Source: Natronococcus roseus
GTDB taxonomy: Archaea > Halobacteriota > Halobacteria > Halobacteriales > Natrialbaceae
Assembly (NCBI RefSeq): GCF_043677095.1
Contig: NZ_JBHLJR010000004.1
Location: forward strand, 186,001 to 250,000
Direction of reading: 5' to 3'
DNA length: 64,000 bases
Numbering within the stretch: the first letter of the stretch is position 1; every line of letters begins with the position of its first letter. The notes under the pieces were generated by a model that was not told where the DNA came from, searched no databases, and worked only from the letters and a program-made list of their open reading frames with translations. Both the position numbers and the translations under genes were made by a program. Positions 15,921-25,640 of the stretch are shown piece by piece.

Positions 15921-18029
15921 TCACTCGTCTGACGGATGTTCTCTCGCCGGATCGTGCGTCTCGTACCACTCGAGGATCTGCTCGAGGCGATGGATCGCCC
16001 GGTCGGGGTCGCCGATGTTGTGGTGCTCGTCGGGGTAGACGATCAGTTTCGCGTCGACCCCCTGCTTGCGCGCGGCGGTGTAGAGCTGTTCGGACTGCGA
16101 CGGCGGACAGCGCCAGTCCTCGCCGCCCGCCGTCACGAGCAGCGGCGTGTCGATCTCGCCGGCGTCGAGGACGGCCGAGGCCGCGTCGTAGCTCTCCGGG
16201 TTCTCCCAGGGGAGGCCGAAGTCGGCCTCCATCCAGTTGTGCGTGTCGCCGGTCCCGAAGTCCGCGCGCAGGTCGTAGATGCCGTGCTCCGGCGCGGCCG
16301 CGGTCAGCAGGTCCGTCTGCGTGACGAGGTAGCCCTGTGCGACGCCGCCGTAGGAGAAGCCGTAGCCGAAGACGCGCTCGGGGTCGACCCACCCCCGATC
16401 GACGAGCGCTTCGACCCCCGCGACGACGTCGTCGACCTCCGCAGTGCCCCAGCGGCCGCGCAACACGTCGGCGAACTCCCGTCCGCGGGAGGTACCGCCC
16501 CGGTAGTTCGGGCGGAAGAGCACGTAGCCCCGACTCGTCAGCGCCGCGTGGGCGAAGCTGAATACCGGTTCGTCGTAGGACAGGGGCCCGCCGTGGATCG
16601 CCACCACGAGCGGGTGGGGGCCGTCCTCGAGGTCGAGTTCCGGGTCGTGGTAGACGACCCCGTTGATGGTCCAGCCGTCGGACTCCCACTCGACGCGGCG
16701 CGCCTCCGGCATCGGGTACGAGTCGGTGAGCTCCGCGTTGACCGCCGAGAGCCGCCGGAGCGACTCGGGCTCCTCGGCCGCCTCGAGGTCGTCGACCGCG
16801 ACCGCGTGGACGTCCGTCCCCTCCTGGGGGTGTGAGAACACGAGCGCGGCCGTCGAGCCGTCGTCGGCGACGTCGAACGCGAGGATCGCCCGATCGTCGC
16901 CCTGGGCCTCGAAGGTTCGCTCGACCGCGCCGTCGATCCCGGCGCGAACGAGCCGCGTTCTGGCCTCGTCGCCGACGAGGGCGTACGCCGCGTCGTCGAC
17001 CCAGTTGATCGTCGCCCCGCGGGCGACGCCCCTGTCGAGGTCGGCCGTCAACGACCGCGGTTCCTCGCCGTCGTGAGCGTAGAGCTCGTCGGGCTTCGTC
17101 CAGTCCTCCGGATCGCGAACGACGAAGCCGAGCGTCCCGTTGTCGCGCCAGGACGGTCGCGTACACTGCCAGTCGCCGTCGGTCAGCCGCCGCAGGTCCG
17201 AGCCGTCGGGAGCGATCGTGTACACGTCCCGAACCAGCGTGTCGTCGGGCTGCTCGAGTCGACACGACGTGAAGGCGATGCGGTCGGTCGGCCCCCAGCG
17301 GGGCTCCATCCCCGTAAGATCCTGAAACGCACCGCCGCCGTAGGCGTCGTCCAGACGCTCGGCTTCGCCCGACTCGCGGTCGACGACGAACAGGTAGCTC
17401 GTCACGTCGTCGGTCCAGCCGGTCCCGTCGACCTTGTGCTGGAGGCGCGTTGTCTCGATCGGGCCACCCTCGTGCACCTGTTCGAGATACTCTTGTTCGT
17501 CGTCGGTCGGATCTCGCGCGGCGATCACGAGTCGGTCGCCGTCCGGGCTCCAGTCGAACTCCGCGACGCCCTCCTCTCGGTCGGTCACCTGCCGGGCGTC
17601 ACCGCCTCGAGCGAGGTCGAACAGCCACACCTGCGGTTTCGGCTCGTCGTCGGCTTCGGGCCCATTCGCGTCATCCGTCGCGTCGGAGTCTTCGTCTCCG
17701 CCCGCTACACTCGAGTCGTTTCCCTCGTCCTCCCGGTCCCGCCATCCGACCCGCCGCCCGACGTCCGCCTCCCGCGCGGCGAGAAACGCGAGTTCGTCCC
17801 CCGTCGGGCTCCAGACCGGACTCGAGGCACCGGCGACGGTCGTCAGCCGATGTGGTTCCCTCGAGCCGTTCGTCGGGGCGACGAACAGCGAGACGACGGC
17901 CTCGTCGGCGCCCTGGTCGTACTCGGTCGCGGCGAACGCGATCCGATCACCGTCGGGCGAGACTGCGACTTCAGTGATCTCCGTAAGGTCGTAGTATGCC
18001 TCCAACGGAAGCTCGGTTCGTTCGATCAC
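15921..18029 (-). CDS. S9-family prolyl oligopeptidase / acylaminoacyl-peptidase
   Basis: 702 residues, cytoplasmic (no signal). The N-terminal 430 residues form a beta-propeller with repeated strand motifs such as VSPDGDRIAFAA and WSPTGDELAFLA. One blade has a long acidic insertion around residues 105-150. The C-terminal alpha/beta-hydrolase has nucleophile Ser in GYGFSYGGVAQG, Asp in VTAGGEDWRCPPSQ and His in YPDEHHNIGDPDRA. It cleaves short peptides or removes acylated N-terminal residues; exact specificity cannot be read. The length fits the family. Confidence 0.92.
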   Translation of the reverse strand: MIERTELPLEAYYDLTEITEVAVSPDGDRIAFAATEYDQGADEAVVSLFVAPTNGSREPHRLTTVAGASSPVWSPTGDELAFLAAREADVGRRVGWRDREDEGNDSSVAGGDEDSDATDDANGPEADDEPKPQVWLFDLARGGDARQVTDREEGVAEFDWSPDGDRLVIAARDPTDDEQEYLEQVHEGGPIETTRLQHKVDGTGWTDDVTSYLFVVDRESGEAERLDDAYGGGAFQDLTGMEPRWGPTDRIAFTSCRLEQPDDTLVRDVYTIAPDGSDLRRLTDGDWQCTRPSWRDNGTLGFVVRDPEDWTKPDELYAHDGEEPRSLTADLDRGVARGATINWVDDAAYALVGDEARTRLVRAGIDGAVERTFEAQGDDRAILAFDVADDGSTAALVFSHPQEGTDVHAVAVDDLEAAEEPESLRRLSAVNAELTDSYPMPEARRVEWESDGWTINGVVYHDPELDLEDGPHPLVVAIHGGPLSYDEPVFSFAHAALTSRGYVLFRPNYRGGTSRGREFADVLRGRWGTAEVDDVVAGVEALVDRGWVDPERVFGYGFSYGGVAQGYLVTQTDLLTAAAPEHGIYDLRADFGTGDTHNWMEADFGLPWENPESYDAASAVLDAGEIDTPLLVTAGGEDWRCPPSQSEQLYTAARKQGVDAKLIVYPDEHHNIGDPDRAIHRLEQILEWYETHDPAREHPSDE

Positions 18030-18173
18030 GACAACTACGTTTCATCCGGCCATGATATGTGTTGCGGGAACACAGGAACTCGTCTCGTAGGGTCCGTTCG
18101 CCCTCCCCGAGAGCGGCGAATCCGGCGTTCGAACACCGAAACTGCTTAGCGGATCGCGACGGATCCTCGAGCC

Positions 18174-18845
18174 ATGCCGTTCGGCGTCGACGAGGCCGGA
18201 AAAGGTCCCGCACTGGGATCGATGTTCGCTGCGGCCGTCCACGTCGCGGACTCCGACGCGCTCCCCGAGGGAATCGCGGACTCGAAGCGCCTCGTCCCCG
18301 AGCGCCGCGAGGAGCTGGCGGCGACCCTGCGCGAGGACGACCGGATCGCCGTCGGCGTCAGCGAGATCACGCCGGCCCTGATCGACGACCCTGAAACGGA
18401 TATGAACTCGCTGGCGGTCAGGGCCCACGCCGAGGCGATCGGCGCTGCCCTCGAGGCCGCCGACGTTTCCGCCGGTTCGTCGATGTCGGGGCTCTGTGAC
18501 GCCTGCGACACCGACGCCGGTCGCTTCGCCCGCCGGGTCGCCGACGCCTGCGACCTCGAGTGCGACCTCGACCTCGATGCCGAACACGGCGCCGACGACG
18601 AGGACCCGATCGTCGGCGCGGCGAGCGTCGTCGCCAAGGTCGAACGCGACGCCTCGATGGCCGCGCTGGCCGACGAGTACGGCCCCGTCGGTAGCGGCTA
18701 CCCGAGCGATCCGACCACGCGGGCGTTCCTCGAGACCTACGTCGCCGACCACGGCGAGCTGCCGCCCTTCGCCCGCGAGTCGTGGTCGACCTGCGCGGAC
18801 GTCCTCGCCGAGGCCGAGCAGACGGGCCTCGAGCAGTTCCGATGA
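18174..18845 (+). CDS. rnhB: Ribonuclease HII
   Basis: 223 residues. It removes RNA primers and single ribonucleotides from DNA. Acidic catalytic residues are Asp6 and Glu7 in GVDEAGKGPALG, an Asp in SGLCDACDTDAG, and a later Asp in the conserved helix VGAASVVAKVERDASM. The G-K-G variant of the usual GRG in motif I is seen in haloarchaeal enzymes. Followed closely (68 bases) by the cation exchanger gene on the same strand, but probably a separate unit. Confidence 0.93.
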   Translation: MPFGVDEAGKGPALGSMFAAAVHVADSDALPEGIADSKRLVPERREELAATLREDDRIAVGVSEITPALIDDPETDMNSLAVRAHAEAIGAALEAADVSAGSSMSGLCDACDTDAGRFARRVADACDLECDLDLDAEHGADDEDPIVGAASVVAKVERDASMAALADEYGPVGSGYPSDPTTRAFLETYVADHGELPPFARESWSTCADVLAEAEQTGLEQFR

Positions 18846-18913
18846 ACCGATCTCTGTCGGCTTCATGTCGCCGTTTTATGCGCGGTCCCGACCTACGTCG
18901 TAGCTGATACGTC

Positions 18914-19924
18914 GTGCTCGAGATCGTCTGGTTCCTCGTCCTCGCGGTCGTCGCGACGGGCATCGTCTGGAAGGGAAGCGTCTGGCTCGAGGACGCGGCC
19001 GATCGGATCGCCGTCGGCTACGGCGTCCCGCCGGTCGTCCAGGGCGCGGTGATCGCCGCGGTCGGCTCGAGCATGCCCGAACTGGTGAGCGTCCTGCTCG
19101 CGACCCTGGTCCACGGCGAGTTCGAGCTCGGCGTCGGCGCGATCGTGGGCTCGGCCGTCTTCAACCTGCTCGTGATCCCGGGACTCGCCGTGCTGGTCGG
19201 CGCCGGAGAGATGGAGACGAGCCGAAAGCTCGTCTACAAGGAGGCGCTGTTCTACATGCTCGCAGTGGCCGTGCTTCTGCTGACGTTCTCGCTGGCGGTG
19301 ATCTACTACCCCCTCGAGGGGGCCGGACTGCAGGGGGAGGTCACGCGGTGGCTCGCGCTGTTTCCCCTCGCGCTGTACGGCCTCTACGTCTTCACTCAGT
19401 ACCTCGACGCGACCGAGGACGAACTCGAGGCCGACCCGTCGGTGAACCTCCTGCGAACCTGGCTGTGGTTCGGGGCCGGGCTGTTCGTCATCGTCGTCGG
19501 CGTCGAGGGACTCGTCCGAGCCGCGATCGGCCTCGGCGACGCCTTCGGCACCCCCGCGTTCCTCTGGGGAATGATCGTCGTTGCCGCGGGCTCGAGCGTC
19601 CCCGACGTCTTCGTCAGCGTCGCCGCGGCCCGTGCGGGTCGGCCGTCGGTCAGCCTGGCGAACGTACTAGGGAGCAACGTCTTCGACCTGCTGGTCGCGG
19701 TTCCAGCCGGCGTACTCGTCGCCGGCTCGCTTGCGATCACGTTCGCCCACATCGTCCCGATGATGGCGTTTCTCGTCCTCGCGACGGTCGTCTTCTTCGC
19801 CATCGCCCGGACCGACATGCTGCTCTCGGAGCGGGAGGCCTGGCTGTTGCTCGGCTCGTACGGGGTGTTCGTCGTCTGGCTCGTCCTCGAGAGCGTCGGC
19901 GTTTTGAACGTCGTTCCGACGTAG
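18914..19924 (+). CDS. Sodium/calcium exchanger family (CaCA) transporter
   Basis: 336 residues with about ten hydrophobic segments and the two inverted alpha-repeats of the family. Alpha-1 reads GSSMPELVSVLLATL then VGAIVGSAVFNLLVI. Alpha-2 reads GSSVPDVFVSVAAARAG then LANVLGSNVFDLLVA. The ion-binding acid is Glu in repeat 1 and Asp in repeat 2. Likely exports calcium (or another cation) in exchange for sodium or protons. Start is GTG at 18914; there is no better ATG before the first helix. Confidence 0.9.
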   Translation: MLEIVWFLVLAVVATGIVWKGSVWLEDAADRIAVGYGVPPVVQGAVIAAVGSSMPELVSVLLATLVHGEFELGVGAIVGSAVFNLLVIPGLAVLVGAGEMETSRKLVYKEALFYMLAVAVLLLTFSLAVIYYPLEGAGLQGEVTRWLALFPLALYGLYVFTQYLDATEDELEADPSVNLLRTWLWFGAGLFVIVVGVEGLVRAAIGLGDAFGTPAFLWGMIVVAAGSSVPDVFVSVAAARAGRPSVSLANVLGSNVFDLLVAVPAGVLVAGSLAITFAHIVPMMAFLVLATVVFFAIARTDMLLSEREAWLLLGSYGVFVVWLVLESVGVLNVVPT

Positions 19925-20006
19925 GCTCGAGGTGTGGAGCGAACCGGGTTGCGGTGGCAGGGAGCCGCCTCTTGCCCGTAGAGACGCTCCAGTTGCGAGT
20001 ACAACG

Positions 20007-20111
20007 ATGCCGATCTGCACACACTGTGACGACCCCGTATCGTTCGACTTCGTGCGCGCCCACGGCGACGGCGACCGCGTCGACTGGTGTCCGCGCTGTC
20101 GCGACGACTGA
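20007..20111 (+). CDS. 34-residue zinc-ribbon microprotein
   Basis: ATG 20007 to TGA 20111. The product begins MPICTHCDDPVSFDFV and ends DWCPRCRDD. Two CxxC knuckles 19 residues apart form a complete four-Cys zinc site that occupies the whole protein. It lies between the cation exchanger and secD, and converges on secD. The neat CxxC spacing and acidic surface argue for a real gene; the function is unknown. Confidence 0.65.
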   Translation: MPICTHCDDPVSFDFVRAHGDGDRVDWCPRCRDD

Positions 20112-20142
20112 GCAAAACGAGGCGGCGAGCGGTCTATTCGAG

Positions 20143-21765
20143 CTACTTGTCCGTCAGCAGGCGCTGAAGGATGTCGCCGTAGGCGGGCCGGGTGATGAGC
20201 ACGCCGATCAGCACCCCGAGGATGGTGATGATCGCGAATCCGCGCAGGTCGCCGAGACTCAACACGGCCAGCGGCGACAGCGCGATAATCGTCGTCGCGG
20301 CGGCGGCGCCGATGATCCAGAACGCCTTGCGGAACCGCGACTCGAACACCCGCTGGGAGCTGACCTCGCCTTCGTCCATCACCTCGTCGGCGATGATGAT
20401 GAGGTCGTCCACCCCCGTCCCGACGACGGCAATGAACCCGGCGACGTGAGAGAGGTCCAGCGGCATGCGTATCAGCGCCGCAAAGCCCAGCAGGATGATC
20501 ACCTCCGCGAGCGCCGTGAGGATCATCGGTGCGGCGACGCGGCGATCGTTGTAGCGCAGGTAGACCATCCCGCTGACCGTTAGTATGGAGAGGACGCCGA
20601 TCAGCAGCGAGTAGGTCTTGAACTGATCCGCGAGCGCGGGCTCGAGCGAGAACGTCTGTTCCTGCTCGAAGTCAAGCGGCGCGGTCAGGGCGCCCGACTG
20701 AAGGTTGACCGCGAGGTTGTGGGCGTCCTGCTGGGTCGGGACGATCATCTGGAAGACGGGATCGTTCACCCAGTTGCCCGAAGCCATGCTCTCGCCTAAA
20801 TCGGGGCTCATGCTGTGGGCGTCGACGACCTCGCCGTCGACCTCGGTGAGCAGACACCACTGCGGAGCGTCGGGATCGAAGTCGAACTCGCCGGTCTCGC
20901 GGTCGTGGACGGCACACTGCCCGACCCCTTCGCCGGTGAAGCCGTACTCGTTCATCGCTTCCTGGTAGTCGGCGGCCGGACTGGAGCCGTCCCCGTCCTC
21001 GGCGTCGTCGACGGTGACGGGAACGTAGTGGTATCCTTCCTGGTCGTTGTACGACGCCGATCCGACGCTGGCGAACTCCTCACCCTGGAGGACCGTCTCG
21101 TTGGTCTGGTTCCCGTCCTCCTCGGGGTGGTAGGCGACGATCTGGACGTCCCCGCGCTCGGTGAGCATCTCGCGCAGTTCCGCGGGGCTCATCCCGGGCA
21201 CCTCGGTGACGATGTAGTAGCCGTCGCCGACGGTCGCCTCCTGGTAGGCGGTGCCGCCCGAGAGCCCCGCTTCGTTGATCCGCAGTTCGATCGTCTGGAT
21301 GATCTCGTCGCGGGTCTGCTGGGTGACCTCGTCGCTGACGTCGCCCTCGTCGACGTCGACGCCGGCCTCCTGTAAGGCGGCGGCGAACTCCGCGGCGGTG
21401 ACCTCTTCGGCGAACACCTCGGCGGTGAAGCGGTTGTCGTCCTCGTGGTAGCGGACGATCGCGTCGGCGGCGTCGACCCCGAGTTCGTCCTGGAGTGTCG
21501 ACTCGACCTCGCGTTCCTGCTCCGGCTCGATGTCGATGTCGGCGCTCATGCCGACCGGCGGCGCGCTAATTCGGGTCCCGCCGTCCAAGCCGAGGCCGTA
21601 CTCGAGGTTCGTCGGCCCCTCGTCGAACTCCTCGTCTTCCTCCTCGACGAGGGTGTCGTCGTCCATCACCCCACCGGGGACGAACAGCGCGACGAGCGCG
21701 ACGCTGACGAACAGCACCAGCAGGAGGATCCGCCAGTACTCCTTGACGAACGCGATCGGGTTCAT
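20143..21765 (-). CDS. secD: Protein-export membrane protein SecD
   Basis: 540 residues from ATG 21765 (MNPIAFVKEYWRILLL). That ATG overlaps the secF stop as ATGA, which fixes the start. With SecF it uses proton/sodium motive force to complete protein export. Helix 1 covers residues 10-30. A large extracellular domain with a long Asp/Glu-rich section follows to about 410. Five C-terminal helices include the conserved VVGTGVDDLIIIADEVMDEG with paired Asp. The G-x-DGG motif (LGLDGGTRI) marks the P1 head. Confidence 0.95.
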   Translation of the reverse strand: MNPIAFVKEYWRILLLVLFVSVALVALFVPGGVMDDDTLVEEEDEEFDEGPTNLEYGLGLDGGTRISAPPVGMSADIDIEPEQEREVESTLQDELGVDAADAIVRYHEDDNRFTAEVFAEEVTAAEFAAALQEAGVDVDEGDVSDEVTQQTRDEIIQTIELRINEAGLSGGTAYQEATVGDGYYIVTEVPGMSPAELREMLTERGDVQIVAYHPEEDGNQTNETVLQGEEFASVGSASYNDQEGYHYVPVTVDDAEDGDGSSPAADYQEAMNEYGFTGEGVGQCAVHDRETGEFDFDPDAPQWCLLTEVDGEVVDAHSMSPDLGESMASGNWVNDPVFQMIVPTQQDAHNLAVNLQSGALTAPLDFEQEQTFSLEPALADQFKTYSLLIGVLSILTVSGMVYLRYNDRRVAAPMILTALAEVIILLGFAALIRMPLDLSHVAGFIAVVGTGVDDLIIIADEVMDEGEVSSQRVFESRFRKAFWIIGAAAATTIIALSPLAVLSLGDLRGFAIITILGVLIGVLITRPAYGDILQRLLTDK

Positions 21766-22640
21766 CGCGCCACCCCGTGGAACATGTACCACCGAAGCAG
21801 GCTCAGGTTTAGCATGTACGTGTTCATCAGGTCCGCAGCGAGGCCGACGAAGAGGATGATGCCGATCGACGACAGCAACTCGACGCCGAACAGCCACGCG
21901 GCGATCCCCATCACGAGCATCGCCATCATCGACGTGACGGTCATCGTCACCCCGGTTCGCATCGCCCGGTGGGTGCTCTCGTAGAAGTCACCGCCCCGAC
22001 GCAGGACGTGGTTGTTCAACAGGATGTCCGAGTCGACGGAGTACCCGATCAGCATCAACAGCGCGGCGACCGTCCCCAGCGAGAGCGGGATGCCGACGAT
22101 CGACATGAACGCCAGCGGAATCACGATGTCCGAAAACGCCGAGACGACGATCGCGATCGAGGGAACGAACGTTCGAAACAGGACGAACGCGAGCACGCTC
22201 ATTCCGAGGAAGGCGACGGCGATACCGAGCAGCGCGGTCTGTTGGGTCTGCTCGCCGAAGCTCGCCGACGTCGAGGACACCTGCTGGATGACCGCGGCGT
22301 CGCCGTCGGGCTGTAAGTTGGCCTCGGCCTGTTCGCTCAGCGCCTCCTGGTCGGTCGAGGCGAACTGCACGATGTACTGGTTGTCCTCCGAAGCGACCGA
22401 CTGGACGGATTCGGGCTCCTCGTCGAACGCCTCCGGAATCTCACCCTCCGATGCGGTCGTCTGGACCGTCAGCTCCGTTCCGCCGGCGAAGTCCATCCCG
22501 AGCTGGACCGGCGTTCCGAACAGCAGAAACGACCCGACGAGAACGAGCAGTGCGACCCCGAGAACCGCGAGCGGCACCGCCGCCAGCTGGCGGTCGCTGT
22601 ACCGGGTGTAATCGATCTCCGGTACGTCGAAATACCCCAT
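21762..22640 (-). CDS. secF: Protein-export membrane protein SecF
   Basis: 292 residues, six transmembrane helices. The first helix precedes QLGMDFAGGTELTVQ, the SecF signature region. Later helices carry the conserved LIGYSVDSDILLNNHVLRRG. It overlaps secD by four bases (ATGA), so the two are translationally coupled, secF first. This secF-secD order is usual in haloarchaea. SecYEG and signal-peptide machinery are outside the window. Confidence 0.95.
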   Translation of the reverse strand: MGYFDVPEIDYTRYSDRQLAAVPLAVLGVALLVLVGSFLLFGTPVQLGMDFAGGTELTVQTTASEGEIPEAFDEEPESVQSVASEDNQYIVQFASTDQEALSEQAEANLQPDGDAAVIQQVSSTSASFGEQTQQTALLGIAVAFLGMSVLAFVLFRTFVPSIAIVVSAFSDIVIPLAFMSIVGIPLSLGTVAALLMLIGYSVDSDILLNNHVLRRGGDFYESTHRAMRTGVTMTVTSMMAMLVMGIAAWLFGVELLSSIGIILFVGLAADLMNTYMLNLSLLRWYMFHGVAR

Positions 22641-22758
22641 ATACCACCCACCTGGCAGTCGGGCCGTGTAAGCCTTCCTAATTTCTGTGCCAATCTCCTG
22701 TGAGAATAATCGAGGGATCGACGACGAGCTAAAACCGCTCGAGCCCGTAGGCGGGAGT

Positions 22759-23133
22759 ATGACCCCAGAGACTCCCGAATCGTCGACGATGATCGAGGAC
22801 CCGTCCGACGCCGCCCGGGACGCCTTCGCCGAGCGAGTCGTCGTCTCCTACCCCGCGGATCTCTCCGAGTGGGGTCGGTTTCAGGTCGAGAAACCCTCGT
22901 TCCGGGCGTTCCTTCGTAAGACACGCGACACCGCAGAGGCGGGCGATCTCTGGGAGGAGTTCGTCGGCGTCGGCTGCTGTGGCAACACGCTCGACGTCCC
23001 GCTACGGGTCGAGGACGTCGAGGGCGGCTCGCGGATCGTCGACGACACCGAGATCGAGTACGACGTCCGCGAGGCCTGTGGCATCCAGGGGAGCTGGCGC
23101 GTCCAGAGCAAGGGCGGCCCGAGCCACGGGTAG
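22759..23133 (+). CDS. Haloarchaeal conserved protein with Cys-Cys motif
   Basis: 124 residues from ATG 22759 (MTPETPESSTMIEDP); upstream frame is non-conserved in character. Conserved-looking features are a helical start (DAARDAFAERVVVSYPADLS), a basic segment FRAFLRKTRD and two Cys sites, FVGVGCCGNTLDVPLRVEDV and REACGIQGSWRVQSKG. The Cys could bind metal or form a disulfide. Converges on the 23139 gene with a 5-base gap. I do not recognise the family. Confidence 0.75.
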   Translation: MTPETPESSTMIEDPSDAARDAFAERVVVSYPADLSEWGRFQVEKPSFRAFLRKTRDTAEAGDLWEEFVGVGCCGNTLDVPLRVEDVEGGSRIVDDTEIEYDVREACGIQGSWRVQSKGGPSHG

Positions 23134-23138
23134 CGAGT

Positions 23139-23609
23139 TCAATCTGGCAGGTACCGAACGCTCAACACGCCGTCGTCGGCCGAGCGACGCACCTCGACGC
23201 GAACCGCCTCGAGCCGGGCCGCTCGAGCAACCGTCTCCTCGTCCTCGAGGACGTCCTGCGCTGCGGCTTCGACCTCCGACTCGAGGTTGAAGACGTGGAT
23301 CTCGCCGGTTCCCGCTCGCTCCTCCTGGATCAGCTCGCCGACCTCGGCGCCGGCCGCGAGCTCCTTCTCGTGAGTGGTCGGCTCGAGGTCGCTGTCGACC
23401 AGCTCGATCGTCCGCCGATCGGCGACGTCGACGACCTCCCAGGCGACCTCCAGGGGGGGTTCGGGCGCAACGGTGGCCTCGAGGACGTCGTGGACCTCGA
23501 GGCCGGGGTTCGACGAGAGGGTGTGTACCTGTGCGGTCTCGACGTCGCGGACGACGGCCGACTCCGCTTCGGCGTGGGTGACGACGAACGTGCCCGTCTG
23601 TTCGGTCAT
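23139..23609 (-). CDS. DUF5812-like haloarchaeal protein
   Basis: 156 residues. N-terminal beta-rich region (GTFVVTHAEAESAVVRDVET, then HTLSSNPGLEVHDVLEATVA) resembles the small haloarchaeal family I recall as DUF5812. A second half is helical (ELAAGAEVGELIQEERAGTG) and ends LSVRYLPD. No membrane segment or catalytic motif. The conserved family and cytoplasmic nature are as much as can be said. Confidence 0.75.
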   Translation of the reverse strand: MTEQTGTFVVTHAEAESAVVRDVETAQVHTLSSNPGLEVHDVLEATVAPEPPLEVAWEVVDVADRRTIELVDSDLEPTTHEKELAAGAEVGELIQEERAGTGEIHVFNLESEVEAAAQDVLEDEETVARAARLEAVRVEVRRSADDGVLSVRYLPD

Positions 23610-23840
23610 AGCGGCTCGTAGACGCGTGGCGGGTTTTGGGGTTTCGGATCGGGCCAGTCGACGGGACCGCGGGTGTGTTCAGTCGAGAGTACACCCGGTC
23701 CGGAAACGAGCCCGCCGCGAGCGGCACCCGCTCGAGCACGGACGTCGACCTCGACGACGTCCTCGCGTCCGAAGCGCTACCCGACGCGAGCGTTACAACT
23801 GGCCGACACGTACTTCACCCGCTTCGACATACCCGTACTC

Positions 23841-24284
23841 GTGAACGAACGATCGGATATCGTCCTCTTCGGATCTGCCTTCGCTTTCGGGACAATCGTC
23901 CCCACGGGTTCGCTGTACGGAGTGGTGGCGGTACCGGCGCTCGAGCCTGCGGGGGATCTCCTTCTCGTCGCCTGGTTCACGCTGCTCGCCCTCGGGACCG
24001 CCCTGCTCGGCGCGCGGTTACCGACGGACGCGCTGCTAGGTGGAACCCTTCTCGGAACGGTCGTCGGGTTCTGGGCGTTCGAGGCCCTCGTCGGCTGGAG
24101 CTTCGTCATGTTCGCGGTCGTACCGATCGCACTCCTGGCGATCGTCGCCGGCGCGTGGGTGGCCTACGAGCGGAACCGACGAAGCGGCGAGGTCGAGGAG
24201 CCGTCGTACGGCACCTGGCGGCACGTATTCGTCCTGCTGGCGCTGGCGCCGATCGCGTTCTCGCTCCTCCTGCTGTTCGCCTGA
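23841..24284 (+). CDS. Four-helix membrane protein, unknown function
   Basis: 147 residues if started at GTG 23841 (VNERSDIVLFGSAFAFG). A longer in-frame ATG at 23673 adds a Pro/Ser/Arg-rich stretch unlike protein and is rejected. Four transmembrane helices: about 7-28, 36-60 (LLLVAWFTLLALGTALLGAR), 66-102 (as one or two) and 127-146 (VFVLLALAPIAFSLLLLFA). A charged loop, YERNRRSGEVEEPS, precedes the last. Upstream of pgi by 60 bases on the same strand. Confidence 0.7.
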   Translation: MNERSDIVLFGSAFAFGTIVPTGSLYGVVAVPALEPAGDLLLVAWFTLLALGTALLGARLPTDALLGGTLLGTVVGFWAFEALVGWSFVMFAVVPIALLAIVAGAWVAYERNRRSGEVEEPSYGTWRHVFVLLALAPIAFSLLLLFA

Positions 24285-24344
24285 GGCCCGTCGACCGCAG
24301 CGCGTGACGGAACGCCTTTACCGCAGGCGGGTGCCCTCACCAGC

Positions 24345-25640
24345 ATGGACGTCGACATCGGCAACGCGCTCGCGTCGGTCGCTTCGCCGGGTGTCTCTCG
24401 AGGCTCGCTCGAGCGCCTGGACGAGCAGGTCGCCGACGCACACGAACGCATCGAGGACGGGATGGCAAACGGGGAACACGGCTACGAGGCGCTGAACCTC
24501 CCTGATCGAACCGACCCCGACGAGATCCGCACGGCGGTCGAACCCGTCGCCGACGCCGAGGCCCTCGTGACCGTCGGTATCGGCGGCAGCGCACTCGGCG
24601 CGGCGACGATCACCGAGGCGCTCGACTCCGACACCGAGACCGTCTTCCTCGACAACGTCGACCCCGCGTGGATCTCGAGCCATCTCGAGCGACTCCCCCT
24701 CGAGAACACCGCGATCAACGTCGTCTCCCGGTCGGGGACGACCGCGGAGACGCTGGCGAACTTCCTGGTCGTCCGGGAGGCCTTCGAGGACGCGGGCGTC
24801 GACTGGACCGAACGAACGATCGTGACGACGGGCGAGTCGGGCCCCCTCCGCGATCTCTCGGAGCGCCACGACCTGCCGTCGCTGAAAGTTCCCGACGGGG
24901 TTCCGGGTCGCTTCTCGGCGCTCTCGGCCGTCGGGATGGTCGCCGCCGCGGTCTGTGGCCACGACCTCGAGGCGCTGCTCGAGGGGGCCACAGCCGAGGC
25001 CGACACCCTGTCGGGCTCGCTGTTCGACTGTCCGGCCTACGCCTACGGGGCGACCAGCTACGCGCTGGACGCCCGCGGCGCGGGGATGAACGCGATGGTC
25101 CCCTACGCCGAGTCCCTCGAGACCTACTCGGAGTGGTTCGCCCAGCTGTGGGCCGAGAGTCTCGGGAAGGACGACCTCGGGCAGACGCCCCTGCGGGCGC
25201 TCGGCGTCACCGACCAGCACTCCCAGCTCCAGCTCTACCGTGCCGGACCGCGGGACAAGGTGGTCACGTTCGTCACGCCTCGAGAGGGCGAGGATCGATC
25301 GATCCCCGACACCGAGGTTGACGATCTGGCCTACCTCGGCGACGCGACGCTCGGCGAGTTGCTCGACGCGGAGTTCGAGGCGACGGAGGCCAGCCTCGCC
25401 GCTGCGGGCCGGCCGAACGTCCGGATCGAACTCGAGCGGGTCGACGAGTACGAGCTCGGCGGCTTGCTGTACGGGATGGAGGCGGCCTGCGTGCTCGCGG
25501 GCGAACTCTACGGCGTCAACACGTTCGAACAGCCCGCCGTGGAGTGGGCGAAGAAGGCGACCCGCGGCCTGCTCGGCGGCGGCGAGTTCGAGGAGGCCGA
25601 CGCCGTCGCGGAGAAGACCGAGCTCCGCGTGGAACGGTAA
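24345..25640 (+). CDS. pgi: Glucose-6-phosphate isomerase
   Basis: 431 residues, the short PGI form with two SIS domains. It interconverts glucose-6-phosphate and fructose-6-phosphate, here mainly for gluconeogenesis. Sugar-phosphate binding motifs are VTVGIGGSALGAATI and VVSRSGTTAETLANF. A catalytic-region segment PYAESLETYSEWFAQLWAES and late His in TDQHSQLQLY follow, and EWAKKATRGLLGG holds the C-terminal Lys. Its last 125 bases overlap the antisense reading frame of the frameshifted regulator. Confidence 0.94.
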   Translation: MDVDIGNALASVASPGVSRGSLERLDEQVADAHERIEDGMANGEHGYEALNLPDRTDPDEIRTAVEPVADAEALVTVGIGGSALGAATITEALDSDTETVFLDNVDPAWISSHLERLPLENTAINVVSRSGTTAETLANFLVVREAFEDAGVDWTERTIVTTGESGPLRDLSERHDLPSLKVPDGVPGRFSALSAVGMVAAAVCGHDLEALLEGATAEADTLSGSLFDCPAYAYGATSYALDARGAGMNAMVPYAESLETYSEWFAQLWAESLGKDDLGQTPLRALGVTDQHSQLQLYRAGPRDKVVTFVTPREGEDRSIPDTEVDDLAYLGDATLGELLDAEFEATEASLAAAGRPNVRIELERVDEYELGGLLYGMEAACVLAGELYGVNTFEQPAVEWAKKATRGLLGGGEFEEADAVAEKTELRVER

